NCBI RefSeq assembly: GCF_000688475.1
Contig: NZ_JIAN01000005.1
Location: 1,364,001 to 1,428,000, forward strand
Source of the DNA: Cellulomonas sp. URHE0023
GTDB lineage: Bacteria > Actinomycetota > Actinomycetes > Actinomycetales > Cellulomonadaceae
Direction of reading: 5' to 3'
Length of the DNA stretch: 64,000 nucleotides
The notes below the pieces were generated by a model, which was not told where the DNA came from, did not search any database, and worked only from the letters and a program-made list of their open reading frames with translations. Below are positions 47,172 to 55,926 of this stretch, piece after piece (positions within the stretch are counted from its first letter, which is position 1; each line of letters starts with the position of its first letter). Both the position numbers and the translations under genes were made by a program.

Positions 47172-50100
47172 TGCACCTGCGCTCGCTGACCCTGCAGGCC
47201 ATCGGCCCGTTCGCCGGCCGGCACTCGATCGACTTCGGCGCGCTCGCGCAGGGCGGGCTCTTCCTCCTCGAGGGTCCGACGGGGTCCGGCAAGTCGACGG
47301 TCATCGACGCGATCGTGTTCGCGCTCTACGGCAAGGTCGCGTCGGCCGAGGCCAGCGAGGAACGCCTGCGGTCGGCCTACGCCGCCGACGACGTCGAGAG
47401 CGTGGTGGACCTCGTGTTCGAGGTGCCGTCCGGGCTGTACCGAGTGCGGCGCACGCCCGCCTACCAGCGCGCCAAGCGTCGCGGCACCGGGACCACACCT
47501 GCGCAGGCCTCCGTCAAGGCCTGGCGGCTCCCGTCGGACGCCGACGTCGAGGCCGGCCCTGCGGCGCTCGACGGTGTCGGCGTGCCGCTGGGCTCGCGTC
47601 TGGACGAGATCGGCGCTGAGATCCAGCGCATCGTCGGCCTGGACCGGACGCAGTTCGTGCAGACGATCGTGCTGCCGCAGGGCGAGTTCGCGCACTTCCT
47701 GCGCGCCAAGCCCGAGGACCGCAAGGACCTGCTGCAGAAGATCTTCGGCACCGAGGTCTACGAGCGGCTCCAGAAGCGGCTGGCGGAGATGCGACGCGAG
47801 AGCGACCGCGGCACGGACGAGGCGCGCGTCGCGCTGCGGTCGGGTGCGGCGCAGCTCGTCGGGGCCGCCCGGCTCTCGCCCGAGGAGGGCACCGCCGTGC
47901 GGTCTGCGGTCGAGGACGCGATGACGTCGGTGACGCTCGTGCAGGGCGTGTCCGACGTCGTGGCGTCCACGACCTCGTCGCTCGGTGCCCTCGCTGCGTC
48001 GTCGACGGCGGTGGCCGCCGAGGCCGAGGGCGCGTGGCTGGAGGCGCGCAGGCTGCTCGACGAGGCGCGGTCGGCGGCAGACCTCGTCACCACCCGGGAC
48101 CGGCTGCGCCGTCGCCGGGCCGAGCTCGAGGCGTCGGCTGACCTCAACCTGGAGGCGGTCGCACGGCTCACTCGTGCACGGACCGCTCAAGCCGTCCGGT
48201 CGCTCCTGACGGGGCTCGACCGCGCACTGACCGCGCTGGACGCCGCCGAGAAGGGCGTGGCGGCCGCCCTGGATACCGCACCCGCAGACATCGCCGACGC
48301 CCCTGACGGGTCGCTGCGGTCGCACGTGCGAGCTGCCGGCAAGGCCGCCGCGGCGGAGGCGGCAACGGTGCTGCGGCTCGTCGGCGTCGAGGCGGGACTC
48401 GCCCAGAGGCGGCGGTCGGTCCGTGACGCACGGGCCGCCCTGGACGACCTGGCGACCGCGATCGCGCTCGACGACGACTGGCTGGCCGGGCGACCGGCCG
48501 CACGTGACGCGCTGACCGCCGCCCTGGATGCCGCGCGGACGCTCGCGGGATCGCGTGGTGACCGTGCCGCCGCCGTGACCAGTGCGGCGGAGGTCGTGGC
48601 GGCGCACGGCGAGCTGGCCACCTGCGCGACCGCCCTCGCCCTCGCACTCGAGCAGCGCGCGGTGGCCGCATCGGCGGCGACGCAAGCGCACGAGCAGGAG
48701 GCGCAGCTGCGTCGTGCACGCATCGACGGCCTCGCCGGCGAGATCGCGTCAGCGCTGGCCGACGGCGACGCGTGCCCGGTCTGTGGGTCGGCGGAGCACC
48801 CTGCCAAGGCTGTGATGGGCGCCGGCCACGTCTCGGCGGCGCTGGTCGACCGCGCGGAGAGTGATCGCGCTCGGGCGGAGGCCGTCCTGGTCGCAGCAGC
48901 CGAGCGGGCGAGCGGGCTGCAGGAGCGCGTCGCGGTGCTGCAGGCCCGAGTCGGCTCCGGGGTGGCCGAACGAGCCGAGAGCGACCTGGTTGCGGCGCGC
49001 GCCGCGCTGGACGAGTCGTTGACCGCCGAGGCCGACGTGGCGCGGCTCGTGCCGGTGCTGGACGGATTCGACGAGGAGACCCGGGCGCGCGAGTCCAGAC
49101 GATCGGCCGCGGTCGCGCAGCTGGCCGGTGACGCCGCGATCCTCGATGTCGCCCTGCTCGACCTCGACACCGCCGAGGCCGACGTCGTGACCGCCCGCTG
49201 CGGGCACCCCACGGTTGCGGCACGGCACTCGGAGCTGCTCGAGCGGTCCGCCGCCGCGGAAGCGGTGCTCGAGGCGCTCGGTGAGCGGGCGACCGCCCGG
49301 GACGACGTCCGTCGTCGGCAGGTCGAGCTCGCCGACGGGCTATCCGAGCACGGCTTCGAGACCGCGCAGGAGGCACGTGACGCGCTCGTCGAGCCGGCCG
49401 TCCTGGCTGAGCTCGAGGCGATGGTGACGGCCTACGCGACCGAGCAGGACCGGGTCGCTGCAGGACTGGCCGAGCCGGCGATCGCCGCGCTCCCGGAGGA
49501 CCTTGTCGTGGACGTCGACGCAGCCAGGGCTGCCGAGTCGGTGGCCCGTGGGCTGAACGACGAGGCCGTCGGCGCGGCGAGGGTGGCGAGCGAGCGGGCT
49601 GTCGCCGCGGAGGCCGCCGGGACGGACGTGGTGTCCGCGGCCCGGACCCTCGCCGAGCGGATCGAGCAGGCCGGTCCGGTCTCACGGCTCGCCGAGCTCA
49701 CGGCCGGCGGGGGCAGCGACAACGCACGCAGCCTGTCGCTGGCCACGTTCGTGCTCATGCGCCGTTTCGAGGACGTGGTCGCAGCCGCCAACGACCGGCT
49801 GCGTCTCGTGTCGGACGGCCGCTTCGAGCTCGAGCGCAGTGACGAGAAGGAGGACGTCCGAGCACGGAACACCGGACTGGCGATGCGCGTGCTCGACCAT
49901 CGCACGGGCCGGCCTCAGGACCCCCGGCAGCTGTCGGGCGGGGAGACGTTCTATGTGTCGCTGTGCCTCGCGCTGGGCATGGCTGACGTCGTGACGGCGG
50001 AGGCTGGCGGGATCGACCTGGGCACCCTCTTCGTCGACGAAGGGTTCGGGTCGCTCGACGAGCACACGCTCGAGCAGGTCCTCGCGGAGCTCGCTCGGCT

Positions 50101-50227
50101 GCGCGCGGGTGGTCGCGTGGTCGGTGTGGTGTCCCACGTCGAGACGCTCAAGCGTTCGATCGCCGACCGGATCGAGATCCGGCCGACTCCCGAGGGCCCG
50201 AGCACCCTCACGGTGCGAGCGGGCTGA
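47171..50227 (+). CDS. sbcC: Exonuclease SbcCD, SMC-like ATPase subunit
   Basis: A 1018-residue Rad50-type ATPase. Walker A E-G-P-T-G-S-G-K-S-T lies near residue 35, two long Ala/Glu/Arg-rich coiled coils flank the zinc hook Cys535-P-V-Cys538, and the signature L-S-G-G-E-T and Walker B F-V-D-E-G-F-G-S-L-D are near the C-terminus. Coupled to sbcD (1-nt ATG/TGA overlap), forming the repair nuclease complex. Confidence 0.95.
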   Translation: MHLRSLTLQAIGPFAGRHSIDFGALAQGGLFLLEGPTGSGKSTVIDAIVFALYGKVASAEASEERLRSAYAADDVESVVDLVFEVPSGLYRVRRTPAYQRAKRRGTGTTPAQASVKAWRLPSDADVEAGPAALDGVGVPLGSRLDEIGAEIQRIVGLDRTQFVQTIVLPQGEFAHFLRAKPEDRKDLLQKIFGTEVYERLQKRLAEMRRESDRGTDEARVALRSGAAQLVGAARLSPEEGTAVRSAVEDAMTSVTLVQGVSDVVASTTSSLGALAASSTAVAAEAEGAWLEARRLLDEARSAADLVTTRDRLRRRRAELEASADLNLEAVARLTRARTAQAVRSLLTGLDRALTALDAAEKGVAAALDTAPADIADAPDGSLRSHVRAAGKAAAAEAATVLRLVGVEAGLAQRRRSVRDARAALDDLATAIALDDDWLAGRPAARDALTAALDAARTLAGSRGDRAAAVTSAAEVVAAHGELATCATALALALEQRAVAASAATQAHEQEAQLRRARIDGLAGEIASALADGDACPVCGSAEHPAKAVMGAGHVSAALVDRAESDRARAEAVLVAAAERASGLQERVAVLQARVGSGVAERAESDLVAARAALDESLTAEADVARLVPVLDGFDEETRARESRRSAAVAQLAGDAAILDVALLDLDTAEADVVTARCGHPTVAARHSELLERSAAAEAVLEALGERATARDDVRRRQVELADGLSEHGFETAQEARDALVEPAVLAELEAMVTAYATEQDRVAAGLAEPAIAALPEDLVVDVDAARAAESVARGLNDEAVGAARVASERAVAAEAAGTDVVSAARTLAERIEQAGPVSRLAELTAGGGSDNARSLSLATFVLMRRFEDVVAAANDRLRLVSDGRFELERSDEKEDVRARNTGLAMRVLDHRTGRPQDPRQLSGGETFYVSLCLALGMADVVTAEAGGIDLGTLFVDEGFGSLDEHTLEQVLAELARLRAGGRVVGVVSHVETLKRSIADRIEIRPTPEGPSTLTVRAG

Positions 50228-50295
50228 GCCACGGGCAGCCGAGCCGCTGCAGTCTGCGTCGTGATGGTCTAGCTCGCGCTGCAGGCTGCGCCTCG

Positions 50296-50712
50296 TTACC
50301 AGCCCCACCCGCGCGAGGCGAGCTCGACCTCCTCGCGGAAGCGCTCGGCGCCGTCCCCCTTCGGGTGGGGTTCGACCTCGACGCCCGCGAGCCTGCACGC
50401 CTCTGCGAGGAGCTGGTCGTAGGCGAGCTGTGACGCGATCAGCCGCTCGGCCCGGGCGAACGCGTGCGGATCCGCCTCGAGCTCGCGCACGTGCTCGGCG
50501 ACCTTCGAGAGCCGCGACTGCACGTGCAGCGTCATGAACGGGTCGTAGACCGGCGGGCGCTCGTGGCGCAGGTGCGCGGAAGCGTGATCGAGCCTGCCGG
50601 CCAGCGCCCGGCGCCATCTCGGGGGCTCGTCGGGCGTGGCGATCAGCGCCCACGTCAGCCGGAAGACCACGGCCGGGACGAAGAAGAGGAAGACAAAGAG
50701 AACCAGCGTCAT
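50296..50712 (-). CDS. Small single-span membrane protein of unknown function
   Basis: A 138-residue protein starting ATG 50712 (AAGGA upstream). The first 20 residues are a hydrophobic anchor (M-T-L-V-L-F-V-F-L-F-F). The rest is a charged, helical cytoplasmic domain with E-H-V-R-E-L-E. No family is recognised. A CRP-like site lies about 45 nt upstream. Confidence 0.7.
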   Translation of the reverse strand: MTLVLFVFLFFVPAVVFRLTWALIATPDEPPRWRRALAGRLDHASAHLRHERPPVYDPFMTLHVQSRLSKVAEHVRELEADPHAFARAERLIASQLAYDQLLAEACRLAGVEVEPHPKGDGAERFREEVELASRGWGW

Positions 50713-50757
50713 GGAGGGTCCTTCATCGCGCGCTTCCCGCCAGGCTATGTCGCAAAG

Positions 50758-50773
50758 TGTGACCTGCGCCACA
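50758..50773. promoter_or_regulatory. CRP/GlxR-like site
   Basis: TGTGA-N6-CCACA at 50758-50773 differs from the palindromic consensus TGTGA-N6-TCACA at one base. It lies between the divergent-facing small membrane-protein gene and the MFS gene's 3' end, upstream of the former. Confidence 0.4.
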
Positions 50774-50845
50774 CGATTCCGCGCGCGATCCAGCGTCCTA
50801 CGGGGGCGGTGCCATGCGTGACGAGGGCGGGTGGCGCCGCCCCCG

Positions 50846-52126
50846 CTAGTCGGCGTGCGTTGCGGCGCGCCGCGCGCCGATCTCGGACTCGACGAGCGCG
50901 CTGTTGACCTCGAGGTCAACGGTCGTCGGGCCGCGGTTCCACGATCGGCGCACCGCGATCAGCAGGAGCGCCGAGACGAGGATCGTGCCGGCCATGACCC
51001 CGGCCATCGACTCCGCGGTCGGGGTTCCGCCGATGCTGGTCAGCGGCGCGATCAGTGCACCGAGCCCGAACTGGAGTGCCCCGAGGAGCGCCGCCGCCGA
51101 TCCCGCGCGGTGCGGGTTGTTGGCCAGGGCGATCGCCGGTGCGGACGGGAGCACAAAACCAGCCGTGCCGAGAGTGAGGATCAGGAGCGTCACCACGAGC
51201 CACAGCGGGCCGTCGGCGAGCGTCGTCGCGAACAGCGACATCGAGAGCACCAGGCCCGCCACGACCGTCCCGCTGAGCACCTGCTCCGGGGTGAACCGCC
51301 CGACCAGCGCACCGTTGACCTGTGACCCCGCGGTGATCGCGACCGCACCGCCCGCGAAGACCCAGCCGAACTGCTGCGCGGTCATGCCGAAGCCGTCCTG
51401 GAACACGAACGTCGAGGACGCGACGTAGGTGAACATCGCTCCCAGGTAGAACGCGGACATGAGCGCCAGGCCGAGGAAGGGCAGGTCCGCGAGCAGGTCG
51501 CGGTACGTCCGCAGGGCGCCGAGCGTTCCACCCGTGCGACGCATCGCCTGCGGCAGCGTCTCCTTCAGCGCGAACGTCGAGACCACGAGCAGGATCGCGC
51601 CGACGACCGCGAGGAACACGAAGATCAACCGCCACGAGCCGAAGCGCAGAAGCTGCGCGCCGATGGTCGGGGCGAGGATCGGCGCGACGCCGACGACGAG
51701 CATGAGCCGGGCCATCACCTTCGAGACCGCGAGCCCCTCGTAGCGGTCGCGGACGATCGCCATCGACAGGACCATCCCGGCCGCGGCGCTGAACCCCTGC
51801 ACGAACCGCAGGCCGGTGAAGACGGTGATGTCGGTCGCCACGGCCAGGGCCACGGAGACGCAGACGTAGATCCCGAGCCCGGCTAGCAGCGGTCGGCGTC
51901 GGCCGAACGCGTCGGAGATCGACCCGATCGTCAGCTGCCCGACGGCGAGTCCGGCCAGCGAGGCCGCGATCGTCAGCTGCACGGCGCCCGCGGACGTGTT
52001 CAGGTCGGCGGCGATCTCAGGGAACGCCGCGAGGTAGGTGTCGAACGTCAGAGGGCCGACAGCGGTCAGCGCCGAGAGCAGGAGCACGAAGCCGACGCTC
52101 ACGCGCGTCGCGGGAATGCGGGCCAT
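50846..52126 (-). CDS. Bcr/CflA-family multidrug efflux MFS transporter
   Basis: A 426-residue protein with 12 hydrophobic helices. T-F-D-T-Y-L-A-A-F-P near residue 28 is the Bcr/CflA hallmark, and D-A-F-G-R-R-R-P is the loop 2-3 MFS motif. It is likely a proton-driven drug exporter. No regulator is adjacent, and no strong promoter is seen upstream. Confidence 0.9.
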   Translation of the reverse strand: MARIPATRVSVGFVLLLSALTAVGPLTFDTYLAAFPEIAADLNTSAGAVQLTIAASLAGLAVGQLTIGSISDAFGRRRPLLAGLGIYVCVSVALAVATDITVFTGLRFVQGFSAAAGMVLSMAIVRDRYEGLAVSKVMARLMLVVGVAPILAPTIGAQLLRFGSWRLIFVFLAVVGAILLVVSTFALKETLPQAMRRTGGTLGALRTYRDLLADLPFLGLALMSAFYLGAMFTYVASSTFVFQDGFGMTAQQFGWVFAGGAVAITAGSQVNGALVGRFTPEQVLSGTVVAGLVLSMSLFATTLADGPLWLVVTLLILTLGTAGFVLPSAPAIALANNPHRAGSAAALLGALQFGLGALIAPLTSIGGTPTAESMAGVMAGTILVSALLLIAVRRSWNRGPTTVDLEVNSALVESEIGARRAATHAD

Positions 52127-52239
52127 GGGGACTGCAACCGTTGCGGACCCCGTGCATCATCCCGGCTGTCCAGCCCTCGGACCGACCTGTGGTCTGCTGG
52201 GTCCATGCGACTCACACGGTGCCCACGGATGCCGATGTG

Positions 52240-53577
52240 ATGGCCATGGGACCCTCCGACTCCGACGCACCAGCTCGCCGCAGTGATCCCGGTTGGGGGC
52301 CCTGGCGCATCGCGGGTGCGGCCGGATTCGGCATCGTCTCTCTCAGCGGGCTCGTGAGCGGCTGGGGTGGCGCGGTGCTCGGGGCGTCGTTGTACCTGGG
52401 TGTGACGGCACTGTGGGCGCTGGTCCGGGAGAGGTCGTGGCTCGGCCCGATGCGTCGACGGAGTGCCGTCGTCCTTCTGGCGTGCGGCTTCGTGGGACTC
52501 CTCGTCGGGAGCGCAGCAGCGACACCCTCGGAGTCGGAGACGGCAACCGCCGCGACGAGCACGTCGGCTTCGCCCTCGACATCCCCGAAGCCCAGCAAGG
52601 CCCCCGCCCCGACACCGACGACCTCCGCCGTCCCGTCGCTCGAGGAGCAGGCGGCGGCACTGCCCGCCCCCGAACCTGCGCCGGACGCCGACGTGACCAC
52701 GGTCGAGGCCGGCGCGGCCCCGCAGACGGCTCTGGGAACGGTGCTGCTGCTCGACGTCAAGGGTCGCGCGCCGAAGACCGGCTACGACCGTGACCTGTAC
52801 GGGCCGGCGTGGAAGGACGTGGACCGCAACGGCTGCGACACCCGCAACGACGTCCTGCGCCGGGACCTGACGGCGATCGCGGTGAAGCCGAACACCCAGG
52901 GGTGCGTCGTCGCGAACGGGAGCCTGCAGGACCCGTACTCCGCTCGCACGATCAGCTTCGTGCGGGGCCAGGAGACGTCGTCGGCGGTGCAGATCGACCA
53001 CGTCGTGGCACTGTCGGACTCCTGGCAGAAGGGCGCGCAGGCTTGGGACACGACGCGTCGCGAGGCGTTCGCCAACGACCCGTTGAACCTCCTGGCCGTC
53101 GACGGACCGCTCAACATGCAGAAGGGCGACGGTGATGCCGCGACGTGGTTGCCGCCGAACAAGGCGTTCCGCTGCACCTACGTCGCGCGGCAGGTCGGCG
53201 TGAAGTACACCTACGGTCTCTGGGTCACCCAGGCCGAGCGCGACGCCATCGTGCGCGTGCTGTCCACGTGCCCCGACGAGCCGCTGCCGGCCGGGTCGAC
53301 CGTGCCGCCGCCGCCCGCCCCGGTCGCGACACCAGCGCCCGCTCCGGTGCCCGTGGCGCCCGTGGCCCCGGCTCCCGTCCAGCCGGCGCCCGCACCCGTC
53401 CAGCCGGCGCCCGCGCCGGTCGCCCCGGACCCGGCCCCACCGGTCGAGGCACCCTCGAGCGTCTTCTACAAGAACTGCGCCGCGGCACGCGCCGCCGGAG
53501 CCGCACCGGTGCACCGAGGTGACCCCGGCTACGCGTCGCACCTCGACCGGGACGACGACGGCATCGGCTGCGAATAG
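52240..53577 (+). CDS. Membrane-anchored HNH (DUF1524) nuclease with Excalibur calcium-binding domain
   Basis: A 445-residue protein. Two or three N-terminal hydrophobic segments (about 18-70 and 77-95) are followed by a Ser/Thr/Pro linker. The extracellular DUF1524/HNH domain then has [12 protein letters not shown] and the catalytic I-D-H254-V-V-A-L, N-D-P-L-N-L and P-P-N-K-A-F. A Pro/Ala-rich stretch leads to a C-terminal Excalibur motif, D-R-D-D-D-G-I-G-C-E. This architecture suggests a cell-surface DNase. A paralogue lies at 59.1-59.7 kb. Confidence 0.88.
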   Translation: MAMGPSDSDAPARRSDPGWGPWRIAGAAGFGIVSLSGLVSGWGGAVLGASLYLGVTALWALVRERSWLGPMRRRSAVVLLACGFVGLLVGSAAATPSESETATAATSTSASPSTSPKPSKAPAPTPTTSAVPSLEEQAAALPAPEPAPDADVTTVEAGAAPQTALGTVLLLDVKGRAPKTGYDRDLYGPAWKDVDRNGCDTRNDVLRRDLTAIAVKPNTQGCVVANGSLQDPYSARTISFVRGQETSSAVQIDHVVALSDSWQKGAQAWDTTRREAFANDPLNLLAVDGPLNMQKGDGDAATWLPPNKAFRCTYVARQVGVKYTYGLWVTQAERDAIVRVLSTCPDEPLPAGSTVPPPPAPVATPAPAPVPVAPVAPAPVQPAPAPVQPAPAPVAPDPAPPVEAPSSVFYKNCAAARAAGAAPVHRGDPGYASHLDRDDDGIGCE

Positions 53578-53678
53578 CAGACACGCCCGTCGTCGAGGCG
53601 CCCGGACATCACCGGACCAAGGCTGTGCCGCGTGGGAAGCGCGCCGCCGTGGCTCGGCCCGTGCCCTACGGTGAGCGC

Positions 53679-54383
53679 ATGAGCAAGGGACCGGTGGTCG
53701 CCGGAGTCGTCGTCGGCGTCGTCGCACTGCTGGTCGGTGGGGCATTCATCGCGGACCGGGTCGTCGCCTCGACGGTCGAGACCCGAGCGGCGGAGGCGAT
53801 CCAGCAGAACCTCGACGGCGTCGTCGGGACGCCGAAGGTCGACATCGGGAGATTTCCCTTCCTGACCCAGGTGCTCAAGGGCACGCTCGACGACGTCTCT
53901 GGACACGTCGACGGGGTCACCATCGAGGGCATCCCCGCGACCGACGTGACTCTGGACGCCACGGACGTCTCCACCACGGAGCCCTACGTCGCAGGCACCG
54001 CGACCATCTCGGCGACGTTGCCCACGGCGTCGATCGACAAGATCGTGGCCGACCGGACGACGCTCGATGTCGCCACGAGCGTCGACGGTGACACGCTGAA
54101 GGCGACCGGGAAGGTGCTCGGCCTGACGTTGTCGGCGGCGCTGGTCCCGCGCGTGCGGGACGGCAAGCTGCTGGTGGACGTGCAGCAGATCATGATCGGC
54201 GGCGTGTCCGTGGACGTGAGCTCGCTTCCGAGCTCGATCGGCAACAAGCTCGACGACATCGAGATACCCATCGAGGACGGCCTGCCGGAGGGCCTCGTGC
54301 TCTCCGACGCGCAGGTCGTCGACGCCGGTGTGCGCATCACCGCGACCGGCACGGACGTCACCGTCCCCACCGAGGCCCCGTGA
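53679..54383 (+). CDS. LmeA/DUF2993 phospholipid-binding protein
   Basis: A 234-residue membrane-anchored protein. The N-terminal segment (residues 6-27) is a signal anchor. The rest is the DUF2993 fold, with repeated D-V-S/T-G-H/N strands around R-F-P-F-L. In mycobacteria LmeA supports lipomannan maturation and binds phosphatidylinositol. TACGGT (53667-53672) is 6 nt before the ATG. The stop overlaps the next gene (GTGA). Confidence 0.85.
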   Translation: MSKGPVVAGVVVGVVALLVGGAFIADRVVASTVETRAAEAIQQNLDGVVGTPKVDIGRFPFLTQVLKGTLDDVSGHVDGVTIEGIPATDVTLDATDVSTTEPYVAGTATISATLPTASIDKIVADRTTLDVATSVDGDTLKATGKVLGLTLSAALVPRVRDGKLLVDVQQIMIGGVSVDVSSLPSSIGNKLDDIEIPIEDGLPEGLVLSDAQVVDAGVRITATGTDVTVPTEAP

Positions 54384-55102
54384 GCTCGTGGATCGGCGAC
54401 GCGTGGTCGGACATCACCACGCCTCAGCCTGTGCCGTCCACAGCGGTCGTCCTCGGCACCGCGGCCGTGGTTCTGGCGATCCTCGTCCTGCCCGTCGCCT
54501 GGCACGTGGCCCGGCACGGGCTGACGATCGTCCATGAGGCGTTCCACGCCGGGGTCGCGGTGCTCGTCGGCCGACGACTCTCCGGGATCAAGGTCCACTC
54601 GGACACCTCCGGCCTCACGGTGTCGTCGGGCAAACCTCGAGGTCCCGGCATGGTCGCGACAGCGGCTGCCGGGTACACCGGCCCCGCGGTCCTGGGTCTC
54701 GGCGCCGCGTTCCTCCTGTCCCAGGGGTACGCGGTCGCCCTGCTGTGGGTGCTGCTCGTGGTGCTCGTGCTGGTCCTGGTCCAGATCCGCAACTGGTACG
54801 GCCTGTGGTCGGTCCTCGTCACCGGGGCGCTCGTGGTGGCGGTGACTCTGTGGGGCTCGTCGCAGGTGCAGCTCCTGTTCGCCTACCTGGTCACGTGGTT
54901 CCTGCTCCTCGGGGCACCCCGAGCGGTGATCGAGATGCAGGCGCAGCGTCGCCGGCGTCGGGGCGCTGCCGACACCTCCGACGCCGGTCTGCTCGGACGC
55001 CTGACCCGCACCCCCGGCGGGCTGTGGGTGGGCATCCTCTTCCTCCTGTGTGTCGGCGCGCTGGCCCTAGGCGCCTCGTGGCTCCTGGATCTGCAGCTGT
55101 GA
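54380..55102 (+). CDS. M50-family membrane metalloprotease
   Basis: A 240-residue membrane protein with about six helices. The zinc motif H52-E-A-F-H56 lies within the second helix. It resembles the M50B-like actinobacterial branch, whose substrate is unknown. The GTG start overlaps the LmeA stop by 4 nt, so the two are translationally coupled and may act in cell-envelope maintenance. Confidence 0.85.
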   Translation: MSSWIGDAWSDITTPQPVPSTAVVLGTAAVVLAILVLPVAWHVARHGLTIVHEAFHAGVAVLVGRRLSGIKVHSDTSGLTVSSGKPRGPGMVATAAAGYTGPAVLGLGAAFLLSQGYAVALLWVLLVVLVLVLVQIRNWYGLWSVLVTGALVVAVTLWGSSQVQLLFAYLVTWFLLLGAPRAVIEMQAQRRRRRGAADTSDAGLLGRLTRTPGGLWVGILFLLCVGALALGASWLLDLQL

Positions 55103-55109
55103 GCGTGCT

Positions 55110-55346
55110 CTAGCCCGCCATCCGGCTCACGACCCGAGGGTGGTCCCGCCACGCCGGCAGCGTGGCCATGTGGTCCAGGGTCTCGGCCTCCAACCGCTCG
55201 CGGCTCGCATCCGGCTCACGCCTCGCCTGCCAGCTGACCATGCGCTCGAACCGTTCCTCGAACGCCTGCAGGTTGCCCTCGGCGTCCGTGCAGTGTGCGC
55301 AGTAGCGGCCCGTCTCGACGGGCATCCCGCAGCTCTCGCAGCTCAT
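55110..55346 (-). CDS. Small zinc-ribbon protein coupled to MarR
   Basis: A 78-residue protein with C-E-S-C-G-M-P and Y-C-A-H-C near the N-terminus, matching the Zn_ribbon_2 fold. The C-terminal half is a charged helix. The ATG overlaps the MarR stop by 4 nt. A role as cofactor or partner of the MarR regulator is inference. Confidence 0.82.
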   Translation of the reverse strand: MSCESCGMPVETGRYCAHCTDAEGNLQAFEERFERMVSWQARREPDASRERLEAETLDHMATLPAWRDHPRVVSRMAG

Positions 55347-55783
55347 GGTGTCGTCTCCTTCTCGTTCGCCTGGTTCAGTGCATGGAGTCCGCCGACGAGG
55401 GCGGCACGTTGTTCGGGCGTCATCCGCCGTCCCGCCCGGGCGAGCAGCTCGGTCGAGAGGACCTGGCGCTCGCGATCGAGCGCGTCGAACCCGCTCGGCG
55501 TGAGCCACACGAGGGTCCGCCGCCGGTCGTCAGGGTCGGTGTCCCGCTCGAGCAGGTTCTTGGACTCGAGCTGCGTCACGATGTCGCTCACCACCGACTG
55601 CGCCCGGTCCAGGTGCTGCGCCGCCTCCCCGACGGTCAGCGGGCCCGTGTGGGCGAGGTGCATGAGGACGGCCCGGGATGCGCCGGACATCTGCGCGCCC
55701 TTGCCGTCTCGCCGGTGGAACCGCAGGTACGCCTTCTGGAAGGCGTCCTCGAACTCCTTCGCAAACTCCTCGGCGCCTGTCAT
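55343..55783 (-). CDS. MarR-family transcriptional regulator
   Basis: A 146-residue winged-helix repressor: L-T-V-G-E-A-A-Q-H-L-D-R-A-Q-S-V-V-S-D-I-V-T-Q-L-E then D-P-D-D-R-R-R-T-L-V-W-L-T-P-S-G. It probably controls its own operon or the divergent deacylase gene; an ATCG-N7-CGAT repeat (55811-55825) between them is a possible operator. The effector is unknown. Confidence 0.9.
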   Translation of the reverse strand: MTGAEEFAKEFEDAFQKAYLRFHRRDGKGAQMSGASRAVLMHLAHTGPLTVGEAAQHLDRAQSVVSDIVTQLESKNLLERDTDPDDRRRTLVWLTPSGFDALDRERQVLSTELLARAGRRMTPEQRAALVGGLHALNQANEKETTP

Positions 55784-55926
55784 GACGCCACCGTCCCGCC
55801 AGCCTGATCCATCGTCAATCCCGATAGTTTTCGCGAGGGCGACCGATGGGATGAAAGCGTGGCCGCATCCCGAAGGCGGGGCGTACGCCGGGGCATGATC
55901 GTGTCCGGTACGAGGTGAGGACGACG

